From the NCBI RefSeq assembly GCF_016545825.1, contig NC_052619.1, forward strand, positions 10,245,501 to 10,309,500: DNA of 64,000 nucleotides, given 5' to 3'. Below are positions 1 through 12,189 of the stretch, in pieces (position 1 is the first letter of the stretch; the number at the start of each line of letters is the position of its first letter). The notes under the pieces were generated by a model. That model ran no database searches. It saw only the letters and a program-made list of their open reading frames with translations, and had not been told where the DNA came from. The translations under genes were made by a program, and so were the position numbers. Source of the stretch: Eucalyptus grandis (lineage: Eukaryota > Streptophyta > Magnoliopsida > Myrtales > Myrtaceae).

Positions 1-132
1 TTTAAGAATATGGCATGCAGAGAAACATTCTAGTGCTATTCTAACATCATGCATCAGATATCCCTTAATGTGATGATACAATTTGAGGCATTTCTTTTGC
101 ATTGTGCTGATCTTATCTACCACTTTTTGAAG

Positions 133-3100
133 CAAATAAGTACTCTAGCTGGAAATCAAACTCCAAGCGACTTTGTCCCGGAAGTCCTGTTTCTCATGGG
201 CATTATTGGATTGGGCCTCTTGCTTTTTGGTCTTCTCATTGGAAATATGCAGAACTTCCTCCAGTCTCTTGGAAGAAGGTATGACCTCTCACCTTGACAA
301 TCATTTTGCATTGAAAGATCATTCCTCAGTCTTTATCATTGTGCTCGTGCGGAATATTGGAATTTATTTGACTGAAATAATAACGACCATCAAAATTTTT
401 TATGTTAAAGTGTATGTGTGATGGTCTTACGGCTTCTAACACAAACAGTTTCACAATGCTATCATTTGAGATGATGAACACCTTTTTGTAGGTTTTTTTT
501 TTTTTTTTTTTTTCTTTTATCGTGAGTTTTTTAGTATTGGCTTTTGAATTTTGTACTTTAGCTATGCAAATATTGTATCAGGCGGATATGTATTCATGTC
601 ATGCATGAATTATTGACACGAATTGTTGGTTTCCTAGTTTATTGGCATTCATGAATCTGAGTTCTTGGTCTCTTGGTAATTTGTTGATCTTAAGCAACGT
701 TGAGAAGAGGTTAAGTTCATAAATCTAATGATTCAGGCATTAAAGCAGCACCGAGTGCTCATGTAGGTTAAGTTCAAGAATTCATGAGCTGGTCTAAGTT
801 ATGTTTTTAAGCTGGGTTGGGGTCAAGAATGGTCAACTGCCTCGTGGAAATGGAGTTTACCCAAATATTCTTGTGGTGTTTCTTGTGCATGTGGCAATCG
901 TAATTTGTACTATTAATTGGAAAAGAAAAGTTCTATCCTAGGCTATGTCTATTCCTTCAAAAATGTCTCAACATCTCTTGGAATGACGTACCAAAACCCC
1001 ATTTCAGAAAGCATCACTAAGGGGACTGATGAATCTTGTTAGTGCTCTGCATGCAGACCTTTTTATGCACCTCTGCTCCCAATTTCTCAGTACTGATGGA
1101 TAATGTTTCCTAGTGACCATTAGTGCATCTTTTTGTCGCGAGACATCTTGGATATAAACTGTCAGATGACTTTTTATATTTTCCCAATCGTCCCAGGAGG
1201 TTAGAAATGTCATTAAGGCAGCGTGACGTTGAGCAATGGATGAGTCACAGACGCCTACCTCAACAGCTAAGAAGGTAAATTCAGCATTTCTTCCAACATT
1301 TCTAATTTACTTTTTCTCCTGAGTAGAGACATCAATTGCATCTATCCAGGATCCTGTTGGCACTTTAGATGTTTGAATATGGTGATGATGACCAATAGCT
1401 ATGATTCTCTGAAGCAAACATTACTTCTTACAACGTCATGCACAGTGGGTTGACAGAATTAGAGGGTTCTGTCCATCTTAGAAGCATCTACATATGTTTG
1501 TCATATCCATTTTGTGCCGTATGGGGGCTCCTTTTCAATTGACTGGAAATATCCTATCACGCAGAAGAGTATGCGAAGCTGAGCTATACCACTGGGCTGC
1601 CACTAGAGGAGTCAACGAAGAAATGCTTCTCGAGAATTTTCCTGAAGATCTTCAGAGAGACATAAGACGCCATCTCTTCAAATTTTTGAAAAGAGTAAGC
1701 CCTGGAACTGAGTTGAGATGAGTGTGGAATTTAATGCAAATTAAACCCTTGGAAATCAGTTCTCTTTCTTATAATTCCTTAGAATTTAGATGAATCTCCC
1801 TGCTGTTTGTGGATGAAGATGAAAGCCATGTTTTCCAACTAAAGCTTCCTGTCTCTTCAAGCATGTGCAGCCTTCTGAAATCGATAGCTCCCTCCCAGGT
1901 TGAATATTCGGCTATGCTTCCATCATAGGTCTTCATTTGGAAGCTAACTTCTGACATATGTAGCATAAGCTCGATCAGCTAACTAAATAAGTGGATGATC
2001 AGTCTTTAATTTTCGGTCATCAAGTACTTAGATGGATAGCTAAAAGAAAATTATGTGAAAGGTCTCACTTGTCCGTTATTAGTCTCTATTGGCGAACATT
2101 ACCAAGCTTTTGTCTTAGTTTTATTGGCATCTAGATGCGTGTCACCGAGACAGCTCAATGTGGAAACAACAAAAGAATGATATGGACAAGAATTTATCAC
2201 TCGTCTCTGCATCCTTCCAAAGACTGCCACTTCTGAAAAAAAGCTCTAATCCTTTGCAAGATGGATTTTTCAAATTCGACATGACTGTGGTCTGTTCTGC
2301 TGGGTCCAGCCAACAATTACCACCTATGCAAAGAAAAGTACAGAACTTGAGATCTTTGGAATTCTTTAAAAAGAGGAAAGAACAGTTTAAGCCACCCCGG
2401 ATTCTACACATCAAATCTGTGGCTACCATGATAAGCCTGGACTATCTTTCAACTCAAAAAATATCAATAGCTGTTGTATTATGCTGCAGGTGAGAATATT
2501 TGCAGTTATGGAGGATCACATCATAGATGCAATTTGCGAGAGGTTAAGGCAAAAAATATACATCAAAGGAAGCAAGATCCTGCACCCCGGTGCCCGTGTT
2601 GAAAAGATGATTTTCATTGTCCGTGGGAAAATTGAGAGCAGAGGAGAAGATGGGGTTACGAGTTTATGTGAAGGAGATTTTTGTGGGGAAGAGCTTCTAG
2701 CTTGGTGCCTTGAGAGTTCTTCTGTAAACAAAGGTACAGATTGCAATCGTTCTTGGTAGTCTTTAATTATCGAATGACTGGACATTTTAAGAGCATTCCA
2801 AAATCTGTGATATTGAAGATGGACGAAAGATAAGACCACCTGGAAACTGGTTGCTGAGTAACAGGACGGTGACATGCGTGACAAATGTTGAAGCCTTTGC
2901 ACTACGAGCAGAAGACCTTGAAGAAGTCACCAGAATATTTGCAAGATTCCTGCGCAAGCCAAGAGTTCAAGGAGCCATAAGGTTCTCTCTTTCTTGAAAG
3001 ATGATATAGCACTACTACATGGCAAACCAAGCATATTAATGAACTATCAATAAAAAGTAGCAACTAAATTAACTGTTTCAGATCCTCTCTGATTCCTGTG

Positions 3101-3344
3101 CACATTCTCTTTTTGAACCTCTAGACAGGAACAACTAGTTGGTCCCATATTGTAATTTGCTCCTACATAGACAACATAGACAAACGTTTTGCATTGTATG
3201 ACCGTGATAAAAATGCCTGGTTGCAGGTATGTATCACCATACTGGAGAGGACTTGCAGCAACTCGCATCCAAGTCGCTTGGAGATACAAGAAGAAACAAC
3301 TAAGTCGTGGGGACACTTTCCCGTCACAGCATCCTTCACATTAG
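133..3344 (+). CDS. CNGC20: CNGC20-like cyclic nucleotide-gated channel, copy A, 3' exons only
   Basis: Six exons in order: 133-278, 1197-1274, 1565-1694, 2490-2733, 2819-2981, 3227-3344. All have GT-AG borders and matching phases, and the 879 nt give 292 residues plus TAG. Exon 133-278 carries the pore filter Ala-Gly-Asn (in STLAGNQ) and the last membrane helix (MGIIGLGLLLFGLLIGNMQN). Exons 1565-2981 form the C-linker end and cyclic-nucleotide-binding domain, with phosphate-binding cassette GDFCGEELLAWCLE. The last exon has an IQ-type calmodulin site (IQVAWRYKKKQL). The AGN filter is known for plant group IVA (CNGC19/20), plasma-membrane calcium-permeable channels linked to immunity and salt response. 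The exons pair one-to-one with copy B; exon 2490-2733 differs at 9 of 81 residues by my count. The 5' exons lie left of the window, so overall integrity is unknown, but nothing visible is broken. Confidence 0.9.
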
Positions 3345-5633
3345 CAAAGTATGTTGATGGTATTAACTACATTCCTCTGCTGTCTGTATTTATACTAGGT
3401 TCCAGTTGCATTGTGAATGCAAACTATGAGAGAGGACATGTTGAAAGCGCATGATGATATAGGCATGTAATTTAAGTTGTGATATCTGAGATGTAGATTC
3501 TTCTACAAAAATAATATGTGAGGGATTAGATGATGATTGCCTTGGTGGAGCGTCGAGCGCATGAGGGACCATGACTAAACTTAATAAAAGCCACATTGGG
3601 CGAGACACCCTTCGCTCATTGCCTTCAATAGGCTGAGATTTCCTAGAGGTACTTGTATAAACGACTCCATTCCACAGTAAATTTTAGCGGGAATAATATA
3701 TAGCGGACTGGAGATTGGAGTTAGGACGGCAAACTATTATTGCAGTCTTTTGCTACTGTAGATTACTAGATTCCATCAGGCCAGATGAGAAAGTAAAGAG
3801 TTGATAGTCTACTCAGAAGGGACTTGCTCGATAAAAGAGTGGAGAGTGTCACCCTTGGATTATTTGGCATGTTGGAAAATCCGTTCAAAAGTAGAAAAGC
3901 ATGGAATTTGAAGACATCTGCTCTATTGAAGCATTCAGTCACAGGTTTCCCCTATGTGTTTCAATGACAATTTTTTTGTCGAAAGTGTTTCGAACTACAC
4001 AAAAGTGCACCCGACATGCCGGCTTACTCCAAAATGCATTATCTTTGCCTTCGTTTTTCTTCATCCGCCTGGGGAATTATATTGAGAAGCGCTCATGAAA
4101 GGGCATAGCATATATTGAAGGAGGGTTGAGGAGTGAATGTTAGCTCATTAACTTTCTATATATTGGGAAAGTAAAAAGCTCATGGCCGTGATTTGAAAAA
4201 GGTCAGAAAACACTGGAGAGCTCATAATCCGTATAGAAGAAGACCAAAATGACACTCTCATCTCATGCAAATACAATCTGTTGTTCATTTGCATCCACCG
4301 TCGACCTATGCATTCGTGCATTAATATGTGCATTGGGCACTGAAAGCGATGATGCCCGCCGGGGAGAGAGAGAGAGCGACAGTACGGCAATTGCATGGCG
4401 ATTGTATTTAAGTGACTGCGTGGAGATGCAATCTTAAGGTTTTGTACTTGGACAAGTTAGATAACAGATCGTTGTGAATTCAAAAATTCAAATTCGTTCC
4501 AATTAAACATCTCAACCTTACCAAAAAAAAAAAAAAAAAAAAAACATCTCAATATGAAAACCACACAGTCCATAATTGGCTTCTCATCCCAGCAGTTGGT
4601 AAATCTTCTTCATTTCGTCATATCAATCTGCATTCTCAAGCTATAATAAATACTTACAATCATTTTTAAAAAGCATTTACAAACTAACAAAAGGAATTGG
4701 ACACAATTCACTCCACAATTTCTCTATCGTTTCTCGCGTACTAAATGATATTTTACCACGCCTGTCATTCAAGATAGAAAATCCTTGATCTAGAGAATCA
4801 TGAATTCAGTAGTTAATCTTCTCATTCAAGACTTATGCTGTTAAAGATATAAGGTACTCTTCGTATTTATTCTGGTCTCTCCTATGAATAGGGATGCGCC
4901 ATTGTTGAAACTTGTTAGAGAGAGGTAATTCGAGTCATCCCGTGAGGAGCGATACTTCATTGTCTTGCGATCGGAGACATGCCCGAATTCAATTAATTTA
5001 ATATCTACAAGCATCGTGCAAGAAAAGTCAAAGGGTATCTATCAAGTGATTATGAGGAATGAATTGTTGTTTCTAATGCTAATTCCATCTTTTTGTGGAG
5101 GTATTCATTACTAAACAAACGCTTTAAGAGAGCACCCCTTGAAAAGTCGGGACAGATTTATCACACCCATTGTCAATCATTCATGGGTTGCCAAGTTTTC
5201 TTGAGTTGTGCATCACCAACCAAGCCAGCACGAAATGCCTCCAACCGTTTTCCAGGAAAGAGTGGAGATGAAGAGGAAATGCACGGTAAATGCTTGTAGC
5301 TTAGGTCTCCTAGTTGGCCTCAGCCTAGTTGGTTGGGTTTGATGGGTCGAGCTTAGGGTTCTTCCTATTCCAATTCCTACTTCCTTCTCCTCTTTGCTTA
5401 CTTTGTCTCCTGTAAGTTCACTTAGTGATAAGGTATATTCTTTAGGACACTTTCATGGATAAAAAGGAGAGATAGGAATTTGATTTTTACTATAAATACA
5501 GTTCGAGAACACCGATTCTTACATGAGCAGTCATTGAAATGAATTATAGATTGTAATCGAGAGGAATATACATCTTCATATTAGGCAACTTAGCTGCACA
5601 GTTGTTAAGTCTACAGAAAGAAAGTAGGTTGAC
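3345..5633. other. 3' flank of copy A and intergenic DNA
   Basis: The first 100-150 bases resemble the DNA after the stop of copy B (both contain a short GCATGATGATATAGGCATG stretch), so the tandem duplication extends past the stop. AATAAA at 3583-3588 is a candidate poly(A) signal. I see no gene beyond that: short open frames at 3901-4098, 4249-4437 and 5093-5299 have no recognisable domain. An A20 run lies near 4522. Confidence 0.5.
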
Positions 5634-5700
5634 TCTTAAAAAAAAATTCTAAATATAATTAAAATGATGAAAGATCTTATATGTAATGCTATTTTAACAT

Positions 5701-6120
5701 TGTCACGGCCCGAAAGAATGATGATCCAAGAGGTTCCTATGGGACGGCCATGACACGACTATGGATCAAGCGACCCTCGGCTTGTATCCCCGACTACTAG
5801 GGTTTTCTCGAGTCTTCTAGAATACTCCTTGGGACGGGCAATACTATAAATGTATTCGTATGTAATAAATGTGAATAGTTGGTAGTTGGGGAGATGTAAT
5901 CTCCACCATTAGATCGAAGAGAGGTCTACGGATACGGTTTGCCTTGTCTTTGTATAAATGGGGGGCTCCTCTCCCTCATTGTATCATCTCATTTACAAGT
6001 AACACAAAACCAGAGCTTTTCTCTCTAAGATCCTTGTGAGTCGAGTGTGAGAAAGGTTGACTTTGGAAAAATCCTAAGGCCGCACGGGCAAGGGAACGCT
6101 AGATCGATCAGCCCGTGACA
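5701..6120 (+). repeat. 5' LTR of element I
   Basis: 420 bp, starting TGTCACGG and ending CGTGACA. Compared by eye with the right LTR there are about 45 mismatches, mostly transitions, which points to an old insertion. A TATA-like stretch (TATAAATGG) near 5954 may be the old promoter. Confidence 0.93.
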
Positions 6121-6122
6121 AG

Positions 6123-6136
6123 TAGTATCAAAGCTA
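6123..6136 (+). other. Primer-binding site, initiator-Met tRNA type (decayed)
   Basis: TAGTATCAAAGCTA lies two bases after the LTR and matches 11 of 14 positions of the common plant initiator-Met PBS (TGGTATCAGAGCCA). Confidence 0.75.
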
Positions 6137-6159
6137 AGTTTGTTTCAAGTGCAAGCACA

Positions 6160-7400
6160 ATGGCTGATTCACGATCCGATGAGGCGCTCACCATGGGTGG
6201 TGACTGCGTAAATTGTGGTAGGAACGTCGAGAAGGGTGTTGCCAAGGGCAAGAAGAACTGTGGTGGTTCGAGTTCAAGGGATCCAACGGGGGACCTTGTG
6301 GATCGCATGACGAAGCTAGAGTTTTTTGTCACTGATGTCCAAAGATCGATTGATGACCTGACCCAGACCGTGGATGGAGTAGACGCTGAGAGGGAGGAGC
6401 TCATTGCTGAGGTGCAAGAGCTCAAGATTGGCATGAGAGAGCTCTGACACGAGTTGCTGGGGATCCTACGAGAAGAACTTACACAGCGGTACAAAACCTT
6501 GGAGGCCACAATGGCGGCTATGCGCTTGGAGATAGCAGAGCTCAAGAGCAAGCTTATTGAATTGGAAGCTGCACACATGAATAGGGTGATCATCGTGCAA
6601 GGTCCATGAGTGGACACGCCGAAGCTAAAGGAATTTCGGGGCTCGCGGGTGGCCAAAGACGTGGACAATTTCCTCTGGTATATGGAGTAGTACTTCCAAG
6701 GCATGGGGATCAACAACGACCAAACATGGGTAAATATTGCATCAATGTATTTAGCTGACAATGCATTGTTGTGGTGGCATCGTCAGTTGGATGATAGGTG
6801 TGGGGATCATATCACGACTTGGGGTAGATTCGTCAAGGAGTTCTGATGGAACTACTTTCTCACTTATGCGGAGGAGGAAGCTCGTGACGAGCTGAAACGT
6901 CTCGAGCAAAGAGGTGGTGTGCGCGACTACATCAAGCGATTTTCGGAGTTGCTACTCCAAATCTCTTTGATGAACAAAATTGAAGTGTATCACCAGTTCA
7001 TGAGTGGTCTCAAGCCATGGACCAAGCAAGAGCTGAAGCGGTTCAATGTAAGAGATCTCACGACGGCCATGATGGTAGCTAAATTGCTCGTGGAATACAA
7101 GGCGCCTTCCACATCCCGATCGGACTCGCGTCCGAGGGACAAAGCCATTGGTGGGGGAGATCGGGGGAGATACAACCGCCCGACTAGAGGTAGACCATCG
7201 ACTAATCCTTACAAAGCTCATGTGGAGTCGAGCGGAGGAGGACAAAGGAAGGTATGCTCATACAAATGTTTCTTTTGCAATGGTCCGCAAATGGCGCGAG
7301 ATTGCCCAAACAAGGCCAAGCTGACCGCCCTTTGTAAGGAAGATGAGCGGAGGAAACGCGGTTGGGTTCGCTGCGACTCCTTAGCACAATCAAGTCTAAG
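6160..7400 (+). pseudogene. gag remnant of element I
   Basis: From the ATG at 6160 one frame runs through gag with internal stops near 6445, 6607, 6688 and 6844. A coiled-coil-like stretch covers about 6310-6580, followed by the retrotransposon gag core (TPKLKEFRGS and WWHRQL motifs, about 6615-7110). A zinc knuckle at about 7260-7310 reads C-F-F-C-N-G-P-Q-M-A-R-D-C, so the usual histidine of the CCHC motif is glutamine. A one-base shift near 7355 moves the downstream protease into another frame. Confidence 0.88.
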
Positions 7401-9260
7401 AAGGCGAAGGAGCCTAAAGGCTTTATGTTCACGGACCTGAAGATTGGAGCAACCATGATGAGTGCACTCATGGACACGGGAGCATTCGATATCTTCATCT
7501 TGGAGGAGGCCACGAAGAAACTTAATCTACGGGTTGAGAAGGGAGTTGGGTGGCTCAAAACGGTGAATTCCAAGGAAGTCCCTGCAATCTGTGTCATGAG
7601 GAATGTGGAGCTACAACTTGGGTCATGGAAGAGTAAGGAGACTCTAGAGGTAATTCCCCTTGACGATTACAATATTGTCATTGAAATAAAATTCTTAGAT
7701 AGAATCCATGCAGTTGTAGTTCCATTTGCTAAGTGTATATGCGTGTTGGACAAGCATTGTCAATCCGTGATCTTGGTCCATCGTGAATCGGACCACGATC
7801 GGAGGATGATCTCGGCTATGCAACTCACCAAGGGGGCAACGAAGGGTGAAGTGACCATCCTAGTTGCATTGAAGATTGAGGACGACAAGGGTGAAGGGAA
7901 GGAAGTCCCGATGAAGGTAGCCTAAATCCTCGGATAGTTCAAGGACGTGATGCATTCGGAGTTGCCGAAAAAGCTACCACCACAAAGAGAGGTGGATCAT
8001 CGGATCGAGCTGGTGCCTGACGCTCGACCGCCTGCCATGGCGCCTTACTGCATGGCGCCCCTCGAATTGGAAGAGTTGAGGAGGCAACTCATGGAGTTGC
8101 TCGATGTGGCTATATTCGACCGTCCAAGGCTTCGTTCGATGCGCCGGTTCTATTCCAAAAGAAGTACGAGTGGGTCACTCCGGATGTGCATCGACTACCG
8201 AGCGCTGAACAAGCTAACCGTAAAGAACAAGTACCCGATCTGGCTCATCGTGGATCTCTTCGATCAACTTGGTGGAGCTCAGTGGTTTACCAAATTGGAT
8301 CTCCGATCGGGCTACTATCAAGTTCGGATCGCTGAAGGGGACAAGCCAAAGACCGCATGTGTGACACGGTATGGATCCTACGAGTTTCTCGTGATACCGT
8401 TCGGCTTGACGAACACTCTGGCTACATTCTGCACACTCATGAACAAGGTACTCCACCCGTTCCTAGATCGGTTTGTAGTGGTTTATCTTGATGATATTGT
8501 AGTATACAGTCGGACGCTCGAAGAGCATGTCGAGCACTTAAAGCAGGTCTTCCAAGTCTTGTACGAGAATAAGCTATATGTTAAACGCGAGAAGTGTGCA
8601 TTTGCCCAAGAGGAAGTTACGTTCTTGGGGCACATCGTCAGGGGTGGACGAGCGCGAATGGATAATGCAAAGATTCGGTCAATCGTTGAATGGGAGCCGT
8701 CGACGAAGGTGATGGAGTTGAGGTCGTTCCTCGGCCTCACCAACTACTACCTACGATTCATTTGGAGCTACTCGAGTATCATCGAGCCGCTCACGGACCT
8801 GCTGAAGAAGGAGAAGTCGTGGGAGAGGACGGATCGATGCCGAAGAACATTCAATCGACTGAAGAAGGCCATGACCGAAGAGCCAGTCTTGGCGTTGCCC
8901 AATCACACCAAGCCCTATGAGGTAGAGACTGATGCATTGGATTATGCTATCGATGGTGTGCTTATACAGGATGATTATCCGGTGGTGTACGAGTCTCGCA
9001 AGTTGAATGATACCGAGCGATGGTATACTGTTCAAGAGAAGGAGATGACCGCGGTGGTCCACTGCTTTCGGATGTGGAGGCACTATCTCCTGGGATCAAA
9101 GTTCGTTGTGAGGACGGACAATGTGGCCACAAGTTATTTCTAGACTTAGAAGAAGTTGAGTCCGAAGCAAGCTTGATGGCAAGATTTCTTAGTAGAGTTC
9201 GACTACACGTTAGAGTACAAACCGAGGAAGGCTAAATTCGTGGCAAATGTGCTGAGTCGA
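7362..9260 (+). pseudogene. Protease - reverse transcriptase - RNase H remnant of element I
   Basis: The aspartic protease motif (ALMDTGAF) is at about 7465-7490, followed by stops near 7923 and 7935. The RT runs from about 7947, with the RLCID-like CIDYRAL motif, KLDLRSGYYQ, and an intact YLDD active site at 8484-8495, then FLGHIV and FLGLTNYY. RNase H follows with ETDALDYAIDGVL, where the first catalytic Asp is kept, to about 9140. There the frame shifts and continues as the RNase H tail (DYTLEYKPRKANFVA) to about 9250. The long open stretch 7947-9143 is the best-preserved part of the element. Confidence 0.92.
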
Positions 9261-9289
9261 AAGATGGAGCTGATGAGCAGCACGATGAG

Positions 9290-10761
9290 TTGACTGAGTT
9301 GTCCTTGGGTTGATCGCATCAAGAAGGGGTTGAAGCATGATCCAAGAGCTCAAGCCCTCATCAGGTATGCGAACGAGGGCAAGACCCGACAATTCTGGTG
9401 TGAGGACGAGCTCCTCTACACCAAAGGAAGATGATTGTACGTGCCCTTCCATGGAAAGCTGAGGAAGGAGATCTTACACGAGTGCCACGACTCAAAGTGG
9501 GCGGGTCATCTTGGGATCCACCGCATGTTGGCCCTCGTTGAAGATCGGTACTACTGGCCCCAAATGTGGGACAACGTGGAAGCTTATGTGAAGACTTGTT
9601 TAGTGTGCCAATAAGACAAGTTGGAGCAACGATCATTGTCGGGCTTGTTGGAGTCGCTTCCCATTCCAACTCGTCTATGGGAAAGTGTTTCCATGAACTT
9701 CATCGTCAACCTGCCAAAGTTCGAAGGGTATCATACTTTCATGATCGTGGCGGACAGGTTTTCTAAGTACATGACTTTTGTGCCTGCGACGAAGGATTGT
9801 TCGGCCGAGGAGGCGGCCAAGCTATTCATGAAGCACGTGGTCAAGTACTAGGGAGTGCGACAAACAATCGTGAGCGATCGTGATCCTCATTTCACGAGGT
9901 GTTTTTGGTTCGAGTTGTTCAAACTATTGGGGTCGGAGCTGAATATGTTGATGAGTTTGCATCCCCAAACCGACGGTCAGATGGAGCGAGTCAATGCACT
10001 CTTGGAGATTTATCTCCGACACTATGTGAGTACAATGCAAGTGAATTGGGGGAAGTTGATTGGTGTAACCTAGTTCTCTTACAATATGCAGCGAAAAGAG
10101 TCAACCAGCCAGAGCCTATTCGAGATTGCGATCGGGCAGCAACCAAATACCGCGATTGCATTGGGTTACCGGGGGAGTAGTCCGCCCACATACAAATTCG
10201 CCAAGGATTGGCAAGAACAAGCCGACTTGGCAAGGTGTGTCTACACAAAGCCTCCAAGCGCATGAAGAAGTGGGCCGACAAGAAGCGACGGCATGTGAAG
10301 TTTTAGGTCGGGGACCAAGTGTTACACAAGTTGCACATGGTGCTTTGACACAAGGACGTGCACAAGGGGTTGATCCGTCGCTACGAGGGGCCATTTCGTA
10401 TGCTACAACGGGTTGGGAAGGTCGCATACAAGCTGGAGTTACCACAAAAACTCAAGGTATATTTGGTTTTCCATGTGAGTATGCTTAAGCCTTTCTAAGT
10501 TGATGAGGAAGATCCGAATCGAGGGGAGTCTCAACGGGCGCCACTTGGGGCAAAAACCTCGTATGATCGAGAAGTCAAGAGCATCATGGCAGATCGAGTC
10601 ATATGGAAGTGGTATTGCGTGCCCAAGCGAGAGTATTTGATTCGATGGAAGGGTCTTCCGGAGATCGAAGCAAGTTAGGAGCTCATGGAGAGTCTTTGGC
10701 AGTTCAAGAAGGAGATTGATGCCTTCTATGTCGAAGACGCAATGAGGGCGTCGCCTGATTA
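9290..10761 (+). pseudogene. Integrase and chromodomain remnant of element I
   Basis: The HHCC zinc-binding region is at about 9478-9612 (ECHDSKWAGHLGIHR ... KTCLVCQ). The catalytic core runs from about 9640. The position normally Asp in the S-MDFI motif reads S-MNFI (about 9693), so the first catalytic residue is lost. The second Asp (SDRDPHF) and the Glu region (HPQTDGQMERVNALLE) remain. Stops interrupt near 9432, 9612 and 9849. A chromodomain with the motif EYLIRWKGLPEIEAS lies at about 10630-10680, with a stop where the conserved Trp would be. Confidence 0.88.
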
Positions 10762-10773
10762 GGTGGGGGAGAA
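10761..10773 (+). other. Polypurine tract of element I
   Basis: AGGTGGGGGAGAA lies immediately before the right LTR start, the expected place for second-strand priming. Confidence 0.8.
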
Positions 10774-11208
10774 TGTCATAGCCTGAAAGAACGACGATCC
10801 AAGAGGTTCCTATGGGACAGTCGTGACACGATTATGGATCAAGCAACCCTTGGCTTGTATCCCTGACTGCTAGGGTTTTCTCAAGTCTTCTATAATACTC
10901 CTGGGGACGAGCAATATTGTAAATGTATTCGTATGTAATAAATGTGGGTAGTTGGTAGTTGGGGAGATGTAATCTCCACCGTTAGATCGAGGAGAGATCT
11001 ACGGATACGATTTGCCTTATTTGTGTATAAATAGGGGTCTCCTTCCTCTCAGTGTATCATTTCATTTACAAGTAATACAAAACTAGAGCTTTTCTCTCTA
11101 GAGTTTCTCTCCCTAAGATCCTTGTGAGTCGAGTGTGAGAAAAGCTTACTTGGGAGAAATCCTAAGGCCGCACGGGCAAGAGAATGTTAGATCGATCAGC
11201 CCGTGACA
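10774..11208 (+). repeat. 3' LTR of element I
   Basis: 435 bp, starting TGTCATAGCC and ending CGTGACA. It is about 15 bp longer than the left LTR because a CTCTAGAGTTT-type stretch near 11095 is duplicated. Confidence 0.93.
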
Positions 11209-11811
11209 TGATGCTATTTTAACATCATTTGTATTACACAATAGACAAACATATAATTAGAAACGAAATATATGACTATATGAAAGAAGACACGGAAGGT
11301 GGATATATCTCTTGATATGTACTTATTAAAAGGGAAGTTCAATATAAAGAGATATGAAAGTTCTTTTAACAAAATCATAAAATTGCAACTTTGACTATGA
11401 GATATCTGACAGGAAGGTAATTGACTTATCAGTGAAATACCATCTTCCTATGACTAAACAATCAACAATAATGACAAATTAAAAATTCAAGAAATACGAA
11501 AATTTTGGACTAAGAATGTAAGATCATCCATGCATCTTTCCAAATATGCGTAAACCGTTCCTATCTCTCATCTATAATTACCTGAAAAGATAAAAGGCCA
11601 GCACTTAAACAGTTTACAGGATTATACTCACGAATTTAATGCTTTAATCGCTGGTGACTCACATTACCAATTTCTTCACTACCATTTCTTGCTTTTGGAA
11701 ATTATTTGCGCTAATATCAAACTAGTTGGAGAAAAAGCTCATCCGTCGTCGCTCTGAATTTGTTCTGGACCAACATGAACAGTGGAGTGTCGCATTAAGC
11801 ATGTACATATG

Positions 11812-12178
11812 CTTCGAAATTGCAATAGCTTGATAGCATCTATAGTAGCTTATTTAATGGGGCATCGACATTATGTAAATGATAAATCTGTACCGATGAT
11901 CCTAAATAGACATGACCAAGTTCCTCCCGGCCGAAAAGAGACCGATCGTCTGACATTAATGAAGCAGTTCCCCAAGCAATTCCAAACCCACGCGACCTTT
12001 GATTATCTCTTTTCCTCAATGACAGGAAACGAGATACTGATGGATCTTAAAGTTAATGATCTGGCAACACTCCTGTGCGTTGCATCTGATCAGCCACCAT
12101 AATCATTCCTGAACCAAACATCCCATGAGACCAAACTGCAGTGACTAAGGAGTTCAGCCCAGCAGATTCAAAAGCTGA
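11812..12178 (-). pseudogene. Unidentified coding-like remnant, copy 1
   Basis: Read on the minus strand this stretch translates to a coding-looking sequence (LVTAVWSHGMFGSGMI, then SRFLSLRKR, GFGIAWGTA, SREELGHVYL-type motifs). A short insertion with stops lies near 12045-12060. The same segment in copy 2 (43466-43788) is open throughout. I do not recognise the family. It may be an exon of a lost host gene or a chance open frame. Confidence 0.35.
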
Positions 12179-12189
12179 TCAACGACTTC

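Larger units (their letters stand above)
5701..11208 (+). mobile_element. Degenerate Ty3/gypsy chromovirus (LTR retrotransposon I)
   Basis: A structurally complete element of 5508 bp: LTRs at 5701-6120 and 10774-11208, a primer-binding site after the left LTR, a purine tract before the right one, and gag, protease, RT, RNase H, integrase and chromodomain in that order. That order plus the chromodomain places it in the chromovirus branch of Ty3/gypsy; the short LTRs suggest a Reina- or Galadriel-like clade, which I cannot settle. Coding is broken by frameshifts and stops. The site is empty in the second segmental copy (near 42840). It is flanked by a 17-bp direct repeat with one mismatch (5684-5700, 11209-11225). 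Confidence 0.95.

Noticed and set aside
2158..2493. 111-codon frame in an intron of copy A
   Set aside because: It lies between coding exons, is not preserved at the matching intron of copy B (34130-34440) and has no domain.
6108..6761. 217-codon minus-strand frame
   Set aside because: Antisense shadow of the gag region of element I; the plus strand carries recognisable gag motifs.
8751..9083. Minus-strand frames across RT/RNase H
   Set aside because: Shadows of the plus-strand pol frame, which has the YLDD and other RT motifs.
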